Below, piece after piece: positions 1-7,400 of a DNA stretch of 13,624 nt (within the stretch, counting starts at the first letter, position 1; each line of letters starts with the position of its first letter). A model generated the notes under the pieces. It worked only from the letters and a program-made list of their open reading frames with translations, did no database searches and had not been told where the DNA came from. The DNA comes from Rhizobium sp. GTDB taxonomy: Bacteria; Pseudomonadota; Alphaproteobacteria; Rhizobiales; Rhizobiaceae. A program made the position numbers and the translations under genes. Location of the stretch: NCBI GenBank assembly GCA_003501385.1, contig DNPN01000279.1, positions 6,151 to 19,774 of the forward strand, written 5' to 3'.

Positions 1-22
1 AATCTGAACCTGACAGACTCTA
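1..22. repeat. Half of a palindromic intergenic repeat, cut by the window edge
   Basis: This is one arm (TGAACCTGACAGACTCTA, 5-22) plus the short spacer of a hairpin-forming repeat. The 22 nt are the exact reverse complement of 13559-13580, and the arm is a close variant of the arms at 12661-12701. The other arm would lie left of the window. Seen directly; that it belongs to a genome-wide repeat family is an inference from three copies in 13.6 kb. Confidence 0.75.
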
Positions 23-151
23 GGTGTTTCGTCCCGGCATTTTATGGATAGCACGAATGATGAATCCATATGCTGCGGAAGTTTGACGGTTGCTTTTTTT
101 GGAAACCCGGATTCCTCTTTTCCCTTGCACACTCTCAATAGGCTATTTTTG
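23..151. other. Gene-free stretch left of the pyc terminator
   Basis: I find no credible coding frame here. There is a weak dyad (TATGGAT at 43-49, ATCCATA at 64-70) and a T-rich run near 90-100. It may be the far end of the intergenic region of a gene outside the window. No function can be assigned. Confidence 0.4.
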
Positions 152-186
152 AAAGTGCCGCAGGTTGATAAAACCTGCGGCGCTTT
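152..186. terminator. Hairpin behind pyc, probably a bidirectional terminator
   Basis: A 15-bp stem (152-166 with 172-186, one G-U pair) has a GC-rich core GCCGCAGGTT/AACCTGCGGC and a 5-nt loop. It begins a few bases after the pyc stop codon, as expected for a pyc terminator. The better T-rich tail (TTTTCATTTTT) is on the plus strand, so it may also stop transcription arriving from the left. On the minus strand the tail is weaker (ACTTTC, then A-rich). Confidence 0.65.
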
Positions 187-192
187 TCATTT

Positions 193-3100
193 TTAGCCCT
201 CAATCACAATCAAAAGGTCTTTGGCGTCGATCTGGTCACCGTTTTTCACCAGAACTTCCACAACCTTGCCAGCCTTGTCGGCGTGCAAGGCAGTTTCCAT
301 TTTCATGGCTTCAATCGACAACAGCACGTCGCCTGCCTTGATCTGCTGACCGGACGAGACAAAAACCCGCGAGATCACGCCTGGCATGGGCGCACCGACA
401 TGATTGGCATTCTCGGCCTCTGCCTTGCGCCGCACGGCGGCTGTGGTGGTCTGGCTGCGATCCGGCACCTTGATGCGGCGCGGCTGGCCATTCAGCTCAA
501 AAAACACCGTCACCAAACCTTGAGCGTCGGGTGCGCTGGCGGCCTGATTGACGATCACCAGCGTTTTGCCGCGTTCAATCTCGGCAAACAATTCCGCACC
601 ATCGGCGATGCCGTAGAAATAGGCGGGCGTTGGCAGAACCGAAACGGGACCATAAGTGTCTGAAGCCAATGCAAAATCGGTGAAGACCTTGGGATACATC
701 AGATAGGAGGCAAACTCGAAATCATTGACGGGCCGCTCCAGCCTGTCTTCAATGACTTTGCGCTCAGCCTTCAGGTCAGCCTCTTTCAACAGTGAACCGG
801 GGCGCACAGTATAGGGTTGGTCACCTTTCAGGGCCTTTTTTTGCAGCGCTTGAGGCCAGCCGCTGGGTGGTTGGCCCAGATCGCCTTTCAGCATGGAAAC
901 AACCGAATCCGGGAAGGCAATATCCTTCTGCGGATCTTCGACATCATCCACCGTCAGATCTTGCGCCACCATCATCAGCGCCATATCGCCGACCACCTTG
1001 GAGGATGGAGTCACCTTGACGATGTCGCCAAACATCTGGTTGGCATCGGCATAGGCTTGGGCCACTTCATGCCAGCGGGTTTCTAGGCCCAGCGACCGCG
1101 CCTGTTCCTTCAGGTTGGTGAACTGGCCACCCGGCATTTCATGCAGATAGACTTCCGAGGCTGGCCCCTTCAGGTCGCTCTCAAACGCTGCGTATTGGCC
1201 GCGCACAGCTTCCCAATAGAAGGAAATGCGCCTGATCCATTCCGGGTCCAGACCGGATTCGCGCTCGGTTCCGCTCAAGGCTTCAACAATCGAGCCAAGG
1301 CAAGGCTGCGAGGTGTTGCCAGAGAGCGCATCCATTGCCGCATCTACAGCATCCACACCCGCATCAATGGCGGCCAGAACAGTGGCGGCGGAAATGCCGG
1401 AGGTGTCATGGGTGTGGAAATGAATAGGCAGGCTGGTGGCCTCGCGCAGCGCTTTAAACAGCATCCGTGCCGCCGCTGGCTTGAGCAGGCCTGCCATATC
1501 TTTCAGTGCGATGATATGGGCACCGGCCTTCTCCAGTTCTACCGCCAGATTGGTGTAATATTTCAGATCATATTTGGCCCGGGCACTGTTGAGAAGATCG
1601 CCAGTGTAGCAAATGGCTGCTTCGCAGAGCTTGTCTTCTTCCTGCACGGCATCCATCGACACGCGCATGTTATCCACCCAGTTCATGCAGTCGAACACGC
1701 GGAACAGATCAATGCCGCCCTTGGCCGCCTGACGCACGAAATATTTGACAACGTTATCCGGGTAATTTGTGTAACCCACGCCATTGGCACCGCGCAGCAA
1801 CATTTGCAACAGCAGGTTCGGTGCGCCTTCGCGCACCAGCGCAAGACGCTCCCACGGGTCTTCGGTCAAAAAGCGCATGGAAACGTCAAACGTCGCCCCA
1901 CCCCAGCATTCCAGCGAGAAGAGGTTCGGGAGTGCCTTGGCGTAGATGGGGGCAATGCGGGCAATGTCATGGGTGCGCATGCGGGTGGCCAGCAGGGACT
2001 GGTGGCCGTCACGCATGGTGGTATCGGTGATCAGCACGCGCTTTTCATTGCGCATCCACTCGGAAAAACCTTTCGGACCCAGCGCATCAAGCTTTTGCCT
2101 GGTACCATCGACAATCTCGCTGTCGATATAGGGCAAAATCGGCTTTGCTGCTTTTTCCGATGGCTTGGGCCGGTTCTTGGTTTCCGGGTGGCCATTGACC
2201 GTGACATCAGCCAGATAGGTCAAAAGCTTGGTGGCGCGGTCCTGCCGCTTAACGTGCGAAAACAGTTCCGGCGTCGTGTCGATAAAGCGGGTGGTGTAGG
2301 TGTTATCGCGAAATTTCGGATGGGTAATGATGGCTTCAAGGAAGGTCAGATTTGTGGCAACACCGCGAATACGGAATTCGCGCAGCGCCCGATCCATACG
2401 GCTGATGGCCTCCTGCGGCGTGCTGCCTGCGGCTGTGACCTTGACCAGAAGCGGATCGTAAAACCGGGTAATGATCGCACCCGTATAGGCGGTGCCGCCA
2501 TCAAGCCGGATTCCGAAGCCTGCGGCGGAACGATAGGCCGTGATTCGGCCATAGTCGGGGATGAAATTATGCTCTGGATCTTCCGTGGTGACGCGGCATT
2601 GCAGCGCGTGGCCGTGCAGGCGAATGTCTTCCTGTTTGGGCACGCCGGATTCAGGCGTGCCAATCGCAAAGCCTTCGAGAATGTGAATCTGCGCTTTGAC
2701 GATGTCGATCCCGGTGACAACTTCGGTGACGGTGTGCTCTACCTGAATACGCGGATTGACCTCGATAAAGTAGAATTTTCCGGTGTCGGCGTCCATCAGA
2801 TATTCGACGGTGCCAGCGCCAACATAGCCGGTGGCGCGGGCGATTTTCAAGGAATAATCGGCCAGTTCCTGCCGCTGTTGTTCGTTCAAATAGGGCGCGG
2901 GTGCCCTTTCCACGACCTTTTGATTGCGCCGCTGCACCGAACAATCGCGCTCGAACAGATGCACGGCATTGCCGTGGGTGTCGCCGAGAATCTGGCTCTC
3001 GACGTGGCGGGCGCGCTCTACCAGTTTTTCGAGGTAAACTTCATCCTTGCCGAAAGCGGCCTGCGCCTCACGCTTGGCCTCTGTCACTTCCTTGGCCAGA

Positions 3101-3651
3101 TCGCCTTCGCTGCGGATCACGCGCATGCCGCGGCCACCGCCGCCCCACGAGGCCTTGAGCATCAGCGGATAGCCAATCTCGGCGGCCATTTTGGCAACCA
3201 CGCTCATGTTATCAGGCAAGGGCTCCGTTGCCGGAACGACTGGCACACCAATCTCGATGGCCAGATTGCGGGCGGCCACCTTATTGCCCAATTGCCGCAT
3301 AGTTTCGGCCTTAGGGCCGATAAAAATCAAACCTGCATCGTTACAGGCATCAACAAATTCTGGACTTTCCGACAGGAGACCATAGCCTGGATGGATGGCA
3401 TCGGCTCCTGAAAGCTTGGCGACGCGGATGATTTCTTCAATGGAGAGATAGCTCTCGATGGGGCCAAGATCCCGCTTCAGATGCGGGCCGCGACCCACCT
3501 GATAGCTTTCATCTGCTTTGAAGCGGTGTAAGGAGAGCTTGTCTTCTTCCGCCCAGATGGCGACTGTTTTGATTCCGAGTTCATTGGCGGCACGAAACAC
3601 GCGAATTGCAATTTCGGATCGGTTGGCAACGAGAATTTTCGAAATAGACAA
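193..3651 (-). CDS. pyc: Pyruvate carboxylase
   Basis: Biotin enzyme that carboxylates pyruvate to oxaloacetate using ATP and bicarbonate; anaplerotic and cytosolic. Numbering from the chosen start (1152 aa): an ATP-grasp biotin carboxylase domain covers about residues 4-450, with the glycine-rich WGGGGRGMRV loop and ERDCSVQRRNQK. The carboxyltransferase domain (about 535-805) has TMRDGHQS with D548, ALKD with K717 and HFHTHD with H746 and H748. These match the metal ligands and carbamylated lysine known in R. etli Pyc, offset by one. The allosteric/tetramer region follows, then a biotinyl domain with EAMKMET and biotin lysine K1117. I chose TTG at 3651-3649 because AGGAGG lies 5 nt upstream and the family begins with the ISKILVANRSE segment. 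An in-frame GTG at 3675 would add 8 residues but its leader lacks a good ribosome site. The gene is intact and probably monocistronic. Confidence 0.97.
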   Translation of the reverse strand: MSISKILVANRSEIAIRVFRAANELGIKTVAIWAEEDKLSLHRFKADESYQVGRGPHLKRDLGPIESYLSIEEIIRVAKLSGADAIHPGYGLLSESPEFVDACNDAGLIFIGPKAETMRQLGNKVAARNLAIEIGVPVVPATEPLPDNMSVVAKMAAEIGYPLMLKASWGGGGRGMRVIRSEGDLAKEVTEAKREAQAAFGKDEVYLEKLVERARHVESQILGDTHGNAVHLFERDCSVQRRNQKVVERAPAPYLNEQQRQELADYSLKIARATGYVGAGTVEYLMDADTGKFYFIEVNPRIQVEHTVTEVVTGIDIVKAQIHILEGFAIGTPESGVPKQEDIRLHGHALQCRVTTEDPEHNFIPDYGRITAYRSAAGFGIRLDGGTAYTGAIITRFYDPLLVKVTAAGSTPQEAISRMDRALREFRIRGVATNLTFLEAIITHPKFRDNTYTTRFIDTTPELFSHVKRQDRATKLLTYLADVTVNGHPETKNRPKPSEKAAKPILPYIDSEIVDGTRQKLDALGPKGFSEWMRNEKRVLITDTTMRDGHQSLLATRMRTHDIARIAPIYAKALPNLFSLECWGGATFDVSMRFLTEDPWERLALVREGAPNLLLQMLLRGANGVGYTNYPDNVVKYFVRQAAKGGIDLFRVFDCMNWVDNMRVSMDAVQEEDKLCEAAICYTGDLLNSARAKYDLKYYTNLAVELEKAGAHIIALKDMAGLLKPAAARMLFKALREATSLPIHFHTHDTSGISAATVLAAIDAGVDAVDAAMDALSGNTSQPCLGSIVEALSGTERESGLDPEWIRRISFYWEAVRGQYAAFESDLKGPASEVYLHEMPGGQFTNLKEQARSLGLETRWHEVAQAYADANQMFGDIVKVTPSSKVVGDMALMMVAQDLTVDDVEDPQKDIAFPDSVVSMLKGDLGQPPSGWPQALQKKALKGDQPYTVRPGSLLKEADLKAERKVIEDRLERPVNDFEFASYLMYPKVFTDFALASDTYGPVSVLPTPAYFYGIADGAELFAEIERGKTLVIVNQAASAPDAQGLVTVFFELNGQPRRIKVPDRSQTTTAAVRRKAEAENANHVGAPMPGVISRVFVSSGQQIKAGDVLLSIEAMKMETALHADKAGKVVEVLVKNGDQIDAKDLLIVIEG

Positions 3652-3770
3652 TGGGCCCTCCTCAGCATCAAGCACTTCCTTTCGCGCTTGCGAAAAGAAT
3701 TCATAGCCTCAGTTAAGGGCATACGCAATTTCTGCGCAATGCAACATAAAAAATATTTGAAATATTGGAT
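3652..3770 (-). promoter_or_regulatory. pyc leader and promoter region with two dyads
   Basis: Read on the minus strand, a candidate promoter is TTGCGT (3728-3723), 17 nt, TATGAA (3705-3700); the match to sigma-70 consensus is modest. Two clean dyads are visible: TTTCGC-GCTT-GCGAAA (3680-3695) in the presumed leader, and AATATTT-G-AAATATT (3752-3766) upstream of the promoter. Repeated TTGCG words also occur (3723-3743). Either dyad could be an operator, but I cannot name the regulator. Confidence 0.35.
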
Positions 3771-3774
3771 CCTC

Positions 3775-3808
3775 AGGTTCCGGCTGTTTTTCTCAACAGC
3801 CGGAACCT
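3775..3808 (-). terminator. Hairpin downstream of the luxR-type gene
   Basis: A perfect 14-bp stem (AGGTTCCGGCTGTT at 3775-3788 with 3795-3808) and a 6-nt loop lie about 33 nt beyond the LuxR stop codon and before pyc. There is no T-run directly after the stem on the minus strand; a U-rich stretch comes 20 or so bases later. It probably insulates pyc from luxR, though termination efficiency is uncertain. Confidence 0.6.
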
Positions 3809-3841
3809 TTGCACTCGACAGTGTCGGTTGTTATCGACGGA

Positions 3842-4582
3842 TCAATGGATCAAACCAAGGCGCATTGCCAAAGCGACCATATGTTGCCTGTTCTTGGCGG
3901 TGAGCTTGTCTTGCAATTCGTTGACGTACCAATCCACAGTGTGATTCGAAATCTCGAGCAGCTTGCTCATTTCGTGCGAGGTCATGCCCTCACCGAGATA
4001 ATTCAAAATTTCGAGTTCCCGTCTGGTTAAACGCACATCGACCTTTGGCACACTTGAAAGAATGTCTGCTTCGCCACTCAGTTCCATCATCCGCCAAAAG
4101 GCGCACTTGGCAACACTATCAAACAGCATAATTTCAATCGGCGACAACTCCACAGGGCGTCCGCCCATTGTCATATTTCCCAAAAGTCCGCCGCGTCCGA
4201 GAATCGGGAAGATATATCCTTCTTCCAGACCAAATTTATAGGCATCCGTCATCATTCGCTGCATGCGTTTGAAATGGGGATCGTCCTTAAAAGCCGGAAG
4301 CGCTTCACTCCAGCGGAACGGACGGTGCGCCTGAGCCAGATAGCGCACAGCCGGATCAATCAGCACAAACTTCTTGGTCACGTAGACCTGAGGCCATTTG
4401 TCTGGCCACCTGCCCGCGAGCACGAGACTTAAGGGATTTTGATCCGGTTTTGGATTGCGCACGATGCCGTAATAGTCGAACCGATAAACGTCGAGAATTT
4501 TCTCCAATTCAAGCAGGAGCTCTTCACGGTTTCGACATCCTTGAGCTACAGCCATGAACTGAATGAGATGGTTGACACTCAC
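3842..4582 (-). CDS. Solo LuxR-family transcriptional regulator (autoinducer-binding type)
   Basis: A 246-aa two-domain regulator. The N-terminal autoinducer-binding domain (about 15-165) carries the residues that line the acyl-homoserine lactone pocket in TraR/LuxR: W63, Y67, D76, W91 and glycines at 118/122, in the expected spacing. The C-terminal GerE-type helix-turn-helix (about 183-243) has the invariant E189, L193 and G199. The recognition helix reads NHTVDWYVNELQDKL, with tyrosine where many family members have histidine. The start is GTG, preceded by GGGGG 5 nt upstream. No luxI-type synthase is in the window, so it is a solo (orphan) member here. It is divergent from chvA and upstream of pyc, but neither is shown to be a target. 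Family assignment is firm; ligand and targets are unknown. Rhizobia have several such solos, so I give no symbol. Confidence 0.92.
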   Translation of the reverse strand: MSVNHLIQFMAVAQGCRNREELLLELEKILDVYRFDYYGIVRNPKPDQNPLSLVLAGRWPDKWPQVYVTKKFVLIDPAVRYLAQAHRPFRWSEALPAFKDDPHFKRMQRMMTDAYKFGLEEGYIFPILGRGGLLGNMTMGGRPVELSPIEIMLFDSVAKCAFWRMMELSGEADILSSVPKVDVRLTRRELEILNYLGEGMTSHEMSKLLEISNHTVDWYVNELQDKLTAKNRQHMVALAMRLGLIH

Positions 4583-4597
4583 AAAAACCCCCTTGGC

Positions 4598-4612
4598 CTG
4601 ACCTAATGTCAG
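4598..4612. promoter_or_regulatory. CTGAC-N5-GTCAG dyad in front of the luxR-type gene
   Basis: A 15-nt perfect dyad (CTGAC, CTAAT, GTCAG) lies 16-30 nt upstream of the GTG start, at or just after the predicted transcription start. The position suits autorepression, and LuxR-family operators are dyads of about 16-20 bp. It is not a good match to a canonical lux or tra box, so the assignment is a guess. Confidence 0.3.
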
Positions 4613-4627
4613 AAGATTATAAATTTC

Positions 4628-4655
4628 TAAATACCATCGAATTTGATCGCGTCAA
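4628..4655 (-). promoter_or_regulatory. Candidate promoter of the luxR-type gene
   Basis: On the minus strand TTGACG (4655-4650) is separated by 16 nt from TATTTA (4633-4628). A perfect TATAAT word also sits just downstream (4621-4616) but lacks a well-placed -35. Transcription would start around 4610-4622, giving a short leader before the GTG at 4582. Confidence 0.45.
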
Positions 4656-4878
4656 AACATACGTGAAAAACCTGTGCCATTTTAATATTGGGCAGTGGTT
4701 AATTTTCCGATTTCGAATCTCATCCATAACGATCATCGCGGAAAATAGAATCGAAAAAAAAGGACTTTGCACAGCTGATGCATGTCTATACAGGCCATGT
4801 TCAGGTTGGTTTCCATAAAAATATGGGCAATGAACGCTGATCCGGGCAATCCGGGGCGGATATGGAGAATTCGACGGA
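4656..4878 (+). promoter_or_regulatory. Rest of the divergent luxR-chvA intergenic region (chvA leader)
   Basis: This AT-rich stretch must hold the chvA promoter, but I find no convincing -35/-10 pair. Visible are a short dyad CCATA-AAAA-TATGG (4813-4826), a direct repeat TCCGGGCAATCCGGGG near 4841-4856, and GGAG at 4864-4867, which is 11 nt from the chvA ATG, rather long for a ribosome site. No protein-like frame is present. Confidence 0.3.
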
Positions 4879-6627
4879 ATGTCCTTGTTGCAAATCTATT
4901 GGCGAGCCCTTCAATATTTGGGGGCTTATCGCTTTAAGGTTGGCGTCGTCGTTATCGCTAACATCATTCTCGCGGTGATTACCATTGCCGAGCCGGTTCT
5001 GTTTGGCTGGATTATCGATGCAATTTCAACAGGAAAGCCCGTCACAGACATTTTGATCATGTGGGGTGGTTTTGGTGTTTTCAACACGGTGGCCTTCGTT
5101 CTGGTGGCGCGAGAGGCAGACCGTCTTGCCCATGGCCGCCGCGCCACCTTGCTGACAGAGGCCTTTGGCCGAATCATTTCCATGCCGTTGTCGTGGCATC
5201 ACCAACGTGGCACGTCCAATGCGCTGCATACCTTGTTGCGTGCCAGCGAAACGCTGTTTGGCCTTTGGCTGGAGTTTATGCGCACCCATCTGGCTACGAT
5301 TGTGGCGTTGGCGCTCCTGATTCCCACGGCCTTGTCGATGGACGTGCGACTGACCATGGTGCTCATTGTGCTGGGCCTGGTGTATATGCTGATTGGCCGC
5401 GTGGTGATGGCCAAGACCAAGGATGGTCAGGCTTCGGTGGAAGGCCACTATCACACGGTGTTTTCGCACGTGAGTGATTCGATCAGCAATGTGTCTGTGG
5501 TGCATAGCTACAATCGCATTCAGGCCGAAACGGCTGCTTTGCAGAAATTCACGACCGATCTGATCAATGCGCAATATCCGGTGCTGGACTGGTGGGCGAT
5601 TGCCAGCGGCCTGAACCGCATTGCCTCCACCGCTTCCATGCTGATCATCCTGATTGTTGGCACTATGCTGGTGCAAAAGGGTGAGTTGCGGGTTGGCGAT
5701 GTGATTGCCTTCATCGGCTTTGCCAACCTGCTGATTGGCCGTCTGGACCAGATGCGCCAGTTCTCCACCCAGATTTTTGAAGCCCGCGCCAAGCTGGAGG
5801 ATTTCTACCATCTGGAAGATTCCGTGCAGGATCGCGATGAGCCTGCGGGCAACAAGGATCTGCCTGCCGTGCGCGGTGATGTTGAATTCCGCGACGTGTC
5901 GTTTGATTTTGCCAACACCACCCAGGGCATTAAAAATGTGTCCTTCTCGGTGAAGGCGGGTCAGACCATTGCGATTGTTGGTCCAACAGGGGCAGGCAAG
6001 ACCACGCTGATCAATCTGCTTCAGCGCGTGCATGAGCCGCAGCAGGGCGAAATCCTGATTGATGGCGTCAATGTTGCCAGCGTCACCCGTCATTCGCTGC
6101 GTCACAGCATTGCAACGGTGTTTCAGGATGCCGGGATTCTCAATCGGTCGATTGCCGATAACATCCGCATTGGCCGTGAAAATGCCACCGATGCGGACAT
6201 CGTCAAGGCCGCCGAGGCTGCAGCTGCCACCGACTTTATTGAAAGCCGCTTGAACGGCTTTGAGACGAGCGTGGGTGAACGCGGCAACCGTTTGTCTGGC
6301 GGTGAGCGTCAGCGTATCGCCATTGCCCGTGCTATTTTGAAGGATGCGCCAATTCTGGTGCTGGACGAGGCCACCAGTGCGCTAGACGTTGAAACCGAAG
6401 CGCGGGTGAAGGAGGCGATTGATCGCCTGCGGAAAAACCGCACCACCTTCATCATTGCCCACCGTCTGTCGACCGTGCGGGAGGCCGATCAGGTACTGTT
6501 CCTAGACCATGGACGGATTGTGGAAATGGGCAGCTATGACGAATTGAGTGCCAAGGGTGGCCGCTTTGCCTCCCTGCTCCACACCAGCGGCCTGCTGGCG
6601 GAGACGGCAGAAGGTTCGCACATTTAA
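4879..6627 (+). CDS. chvA: Cyclic beta-1,2-glucan ABC exporter, permease-ATPase fusion
   Basis: This half-transporter (582 aa, inner membrane) belongs to the ChvA/NdvA family, which exports cyclic beta-1,2-glucan to the periplasm for osmoadaptation and plant attachment or nodule invasion. About six membrane segments are visible, near residues 17-39, 57-77, 138-156, 160-178, 250-270 and 275-290. The nucleotide-binding domain follows: Walker A GPTGAGKT (about 367), Q-loop FQDAG, signature LSGGERQR (about 472), Walker B ILVLDEAT (about 493) and H-loop IIAHRLS (about 526). All catalytic motifs are intact. Length is close to known ChvA (about 588 aa). The start is ATG with GGAG 11 nt upstream. It is called ndvA in Sinorhizobium. 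The glucan synthase gene chvB/ndvB is not in this window. Homodimer formation is expected for the family. It is monocistronic, ending in a terminator shared with the convergent gene. Confidence 0.93.
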   Translation: MSLLQIYWRALQYLGAYRFKVGVVVIANIILAVITIAEPVLFGWIIDAISTGKPVTDILIMWGGFGVFNTVAFVLVAREADRLAHGRRATLLTEAFGRIISMPLSWHHQRGTSNALHTLLRASETLFGLWLEFMRTHLATIVALALLIPTALSMDVRLTMVLIVLGLVYMLIGRVVMAKTKDGQASVEGHYHTVFSHVSDSISNVSVVHSYNRIQAETAALQKFTTDLINAQYPVLDWWAIASGLNRIASTASMLIILIVGTMLVQKGELRVGDVIAFIGFANLLIGRLDQMRQFSTQIFEARAKLEDFYHLEDSVQDRDEPAGNKDLPAVRGDVEFRDVSFDFANTTQGIKNVSFSVKAGQTIAIVGPTGAGKTTLINLLQRVHEPQQGEILIDGVNVASVTRHSLRHSIATVFQDAGILNRSIADNIRIGRENATDADIVKAAEAAAATDFIESRLNGFETSVGERGNRLSGGERQRIAIARAILKDAPILVLDEATSALDVETEARVKEAIDRLRKNRTTFIIAHRLSTVREADQVLFLDHGRIVEMGSYDELSAKGGRFASLLHTSGLLAETAEGSHI

Positions 6628-6636
6628 CGCAGTCTG

Positions 6637-6660
6637 AAAGCCGCCGCGAGGCGGCTTTTT
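6637..6660. terminator. Shared bidirectional terminator between chvA and lysE-type gene
   Basis: A 9-bp stem AAAGCCGCC/GGCGGCTTT (6637-6645 with 6650-6658) has a GCGA tetraloop and a T5 run ending at 6660. Because the stem is A-rich at its 5' side and T-rich at its 3' side, it can work in both directions. It sits 10 nt after the chvA stop, and the convergent LysE-type stop codon starts at its edge. Confidence 0.88.
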
Positions 6661-7298
6661 CATAGGCTTGTTGTTAACATTTTGGCGCTGGCAACCCCAA
6701 ACAGAAGCGCCAGAGCGCCATCAATATAGCGGCGGCTGGCCTTGTAGATGCGCAAAGCCCGAGCGGTGGAAAACAGCAGCGCATAGCCGCAAAACACGGA
6801 AAATCCGGTGATCAAGCATCCGCCCACCACAAAGACGACGGAACCCGTTGATGCATCCGCTGGCAAACCTAAGGAAATAATCGCCAGCCAGCCGAAAATC
6901 GATTTCGGGTTGGTCAAGTGGATGAGATAGCCGCGCAGAAAGATAGCGCCGGGAGGCCGCCGCTTGATTTGCGGGGCTTGCTCCACGATGGGCTGATCTT
7001 TTCGCAGTGCCGAGCGACCTGCCTTGTACGCAAGGTAAAGCAGATAAACACCACCCAGAATTTTCAGCAGGTTCAGCGCCTCACCATAGTGGCGCAGCAG
7101 CGCCGCAAGCCCAAAGGATGCGGCCATGGCCCAGGTAAACGAGCCAGCAAAAATGCCAAGAGCAATGATCAGCGCCGCGCGCCGCCCTTGCGACATGGCG
7201 GTGGACATAATGGCCATATTGGCCGGACCGGGGCTGAGAACTGCCACCAGATAGACGAAATAGGCGGAGAGAAACTGCGAAAAGTGATCGGTGATCAT
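6660..7298 (-). CDS. LysE/RhtB-family amino-acid exporter
   Basis: A 212-aa hydrophobic protein of the LysE/RhtB translocator family, which exports amino acids or related small metabolites across the inner membrane. The N-terminal SPGPANMAIMSTAMSQGRR segment and the NPKS motif in the middle are family hallmarks. About six membrane segments are visible: near residues 10-30, 42-65, 72-92, 128-145, 152-178 and 190-207, with a charged loop around 95-118 (KDQPIVEQAPQIKRRP). The start is ATG at 7298; the ribosome site is weak. The gene lies downstream of and in the same direction as the prenyl synthase, 102 nt apart, with a dyad in the gap, so co-transcription is uncertain. The substrate cannot be read from sequence. 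Confidence 0.9.
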   Translation of the reverse strand: MITDHFSQFLSAYFVYLVAVLSPGPANMAIMSTAMSQGRRAALIIALGIFAGSFTWAMAASFGLAALLRHYGEALNLLKILGGVYLLYLAYKAGRSALRKDQPIVEQAPQIKRRPPGAIFLRGYLIHLTNPKSIFGWLAIISLGLPADASTGSVVFVVGGCLITGFSVFCGYALLFSTARALRIYKASRRYIDGALALLFGVASAKMLTTSL

Positions 7299-7347
7299 AG
7301 GTGATGCCGCCCTGCCATGAAGAATGGGGGCGAGGCTAGAAGATCAC

Positions 7348-7382
7348 GTCTCCGTGCGCAATTTGATATGTGTCACGGAGAC
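7348..7382. promoter_or_regulatory. 9-bp dyad between the prenyl synthase and lysE-type genes
   Basis: GTCTCCGTG (7348-7356) and CACGGAGAC (7374-7382) are perfect inverted repeats with a 17-nt AT-rich middle. There is no T-run, so a simple terminator is unlikely. It lies 50-84 nt upstream of the LysE-type start. A two-site operator for a dimeric regulator of the exporter, or an intercistronic hairpin, are the two readings. Confidence 0.4.
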
Positions 7383-7400
7383 AATCTGAACTTTTGCGGC

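Noticed and set aside
1141..3411. A very long open frame (about 756 codons) on the plus strand opposite pyc
   Set aside because: It is antisense to the well-supported pyruvate carboxylase and its composition (rich in H, Q, G, R) is that of a reverse-strand shadow of a GC-rich gene; no domain is recognisable.
4606..4818. Possible 70-aa small protein between the luxR-type gene and chvA
   Set aside because: It starts inside the presumed luxR promoter dyad, has no ribosome site and no recognisable sequence; the region reads as AT-rich promoter DNA.
5026..6105. Open frame of about 359 codons on the minus strand opposite chvA
   Set aside because: It is a shadow of the ABC transporter gene, with histidine- and glutamine-rich low-complexity translation and no ribosome site or motif.
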